Source: an uncultured Saccharospirillaceae bacterium (lineage in GTDB: Bacteria; Pseudomonadota; Gammaproteobacteria; Pseudomonadales; Natronospirillaceae). From it: a DNA stretch of 51,962 bases. The DNA lies in assembly GCA_913063165.1 (NCBI GenBank), contig CAJXZL010000009.1, positions 1 to 51,962 on the forward strand, in the 5' to 3' direction. A program made the position numbers and the translations under genes. Numbering within the stretch: position 1 is the first letter of the stretch; the number at the start of each line of letters is the position of its first letter. Below are positions 50,794 to 51,962 of this stretch, in pieces. The notes below the pieces were generated by a model. It saw nothing but the letters and a program-made list of their open reading frames with translations, was not told the DNA's origin and ran no database searches.

Positions 50794-51454
50794 TGCGGTG
50801 CTGTTTGACCTTGATGGCACTCTGGCAGACACGTCTGCGGGCTATATTCGTGCCTTCCAACAATTATTGGTCGCTCACGATCAAATGCCAATGGATGACG
50901 ACAGCATTCGGGAGACCATTTCCGATGGATCCCGTGCCACCATTCGTCAGGGCTGGTCAGAAGAACTGAGCGATGCAATGGTCGATAGCCTTCGCCTTGA
51001 TTTTCTAGACCGTTATGAGCGCCTGCCGTCGATGGAGGCTACCGCCTACCCCAGCATTGACGGATTACTGTCTCAATTAAAAAAGAGTGGCTGCCATGTG
51101 GGTGTGGTTACCAATAAGACCCAGCGGTTGGCACCACAGGTACTGGCCGACACTGGCCTTGCCCAGAGTATCGATGTATTGATTTGTCCTGAGCACGTGA
51201 CCCACATAAAGCCCGATCCAGAGGGCATTGTATTGGCAATGAAACAGCTAGGGGTCGATCCTGCGCGCACTCTGTATGTTGGCGATCACAAAAAAGATGT
51301 CGATGCCGCATTGGCAGCTGGTGTGACGGCGGTTGCCGTTGCCTACGGGTTTATTCCAGAGTCTGACCATCCGCGCCTATGGGGTGCCCATCACATCGCG
51401 GCGCTACCACAAGACCTCACCACCCTTATTTTAAATCTTACCGTTAGGGAGTAA
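50783..51454 (+). CDS. mupP: HAD phosphatase, MupP-like (N-acetylmuramate 6-phosphate phosphatase)
   Basis: Predicted 223-residue HAD hydrolase. Motif I is LFDLDGTLADTS (nucleophile Asp), motif II VVTNKTQR, motif III/IV KPDPEG and GDHKKDVDAA. It belongs to the phosphoglycolate phosphatase-like group. Position between ubiG and a yciK-like gene matches Pseudomonas mupP, which serves peptidoglycan recycling by dephosphorylating MurNAc-6-phosphate. Sequence alone cannot exclude phosphoglycolate phosphatase (Gph). Start at 50783, inside the ubiG end. Confidence 0.8.
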   Translation: MTYNAVLFDLDGTLADTSAGYIRAFQQLLVAHDQMPMDDDSIRETISDGSRATIRQGWSEELSDAMVDSLRLDFLDRYERLPSMEATAYPSIDGLLSQLKKSGCHVGVVTNKTQRLAPQVLADTGLAQSIDVLICPEHVTHIKPDPEGIVLAMKQLGVDPARTLYVGDHKKDVDAALAAGVTAVAVAYGFIPESDHPRLWGAHHIAALPQDLTTLILNLTVRE

Positions 51455-51459
51455 CACCC

Positions 51460-51962
51460 ATGTCTGAACCCGTATCCTCTATCCTGCCACCCAATTGGAC
51501 AGCGCCCAGTGATCTCTTGGCACACAAAACGCTGTTGGTGACTGGCGCAGGAGCAGGCATTGGTGCAACAGCCGCCCGATATTTTGCTGCACATGGTGCG
51601 ACAGTGATACTACTGGGGCGCACAGCGGCAAAACTTGAAGCGGTCTATGACGACATTGTCGCAGCGGGTCATCCAGAACCTTTTATTTATCCGATGGACC
51701 TGATGTCGCAAGACATCGACACCTACCAAGCCTTGGCAGATGCTATCGAAAATGACATTGGCCAATTAGATGGCATGCTACTCAATGCTGCGGTATTGGG
51801 GCAGCGCACTTCCCTGTCCAGCATCCATCCGAGCGCTTGGTTGGATTGCATGCAAATCAATGTTAATGCGAACTTCTTCTTGGTGAAAACGCTCCAAAAC
51901 ATCATTTCACGCAGCAGCCACGGTCGTATCTTGTTTACTTCCTCTAGTGTCGGCAGAACAGG
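51460..51962 (+). CDS. yciK: YciK-like short-chain dehydrogenase (truncated by window edge)
   Basis: The first 167 codons of an SDR oxidoreductase, cut off by the right edge. The N terminus MSEPVSSILPPNW precedes a Rossmann motif TGAGAGIG (about 30-37). LLNAAVLG and a catalytic Ser in FTSSSVGR are visible; the catalytic Tyr-Lys pair lies beyond the edge. AGGGAG lies about 9 bases before the ATG. The ubiG-mupP-yciK order is known from Pseudomonas. The physiological substrate is unknown. Confidence 0.85.
   Translation, partial: MSEPVSSILPPNWTAPSDLLAHKTLLVTGAGAGIGATAARYFAAHGATVILLGRTAAKLEAVYDDIVAAGHPEPFIYPMDLMSQDIDTYQALADAIENDIGQLDGMLLNAAVLGQRTSLSSIHPSAWLDCMQINVNANFFLVKTLQNIISRSSHGRILFTSSSVGRT

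Overview
The window is a gene-dense stretch of chromosome from a gammaproteobacterium. Nearly all genes are housekeeping genes, and their order repeatedly matches Pseudomonadales/Oceanospirillales: nqrABCDEF-apbE-nqrM, mfd-csiV, ligA-zipA-smc, gyrA-serC-pheA-hisC-tyrA-cmk-rpsA and mtaD-ubiG-mupP-yciK. A complete Na+-translocating NADH:quinone reductase, full System I cytochrome c maturation and moderate GC content suggest a free-living, probably marine, respiring bacterium of the Oceanospirillales type (for example a Reinekea or Saccharospirillum relative). The genus is inference from memory of synteny. No tRNA, rRNA, insertion sequence, prophage or CRISPR array was seen.

Layout. Positions 1-246 hold the broken tail of an Lrp/AsnC regulator. 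From 9.46 kb down to 0.25 kb, on the minus strand, lies one long Na+-NQR operon (nqrA to nqrF, apbE, nqrM) that continues into sthA and a YcbL-type glyoxalase II. A 436-base gap at 9.46-9.89 kb separates it from divergent mfd and csiV. From 18.8 to 14.6 kb (minus) lies the least understood block: an unrecognised secreted protein, a DUF1800 protein and a DUF1501 protein with a Tat-like signal. An envelope OmpA-domain coiled-coil protein (plus) is followed by a minus-strand group of small conserved genes (a DUF2489 protein, YheU, one unknown) and then smc, zipA and ligA.

A copper operon (copA, cueR, copZ; 31.6-28.6 kb, minus) has a textbook CueR promoter with a 19-base spacer and a strong terminator. 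The complete ccmABCDEFGHI operon (38.7-31.8 kb, minus) includes a 58-residue ccmD. The gyrA to rpsA block (48.5-39.0 kb, minus) holds gyrase A, serine and aromatic amino acid biosynthesis, cytidylate kinase and ribosomal protein S1. Intrinsic terminators follow gyrA and rpsA. From 48.8 kb to the right edge (plus) run mtaD, ubiG, mupP and a yciK-like SDR gene cut by the window end.

Together: NQR makes a sodium motive force from NADH, ApbE attaches FMN to NqrB and NqrC, NqrM matures the complex, and SthA balances NADH with NADPH. Ccm proteins attach haem to exported c-type cytochromes. UbiG makes ubiquinone and releases S-adenosylhomocysteine, which MtaD can deaminate. No clearly new multi-gene system stands out. 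The best leads are the three-gene secreted DUF1800/DUF1501 block, the Lrp remnant, the places where expected neighbours (aroA, ihfB) are missing, and several leader or terminator structures.
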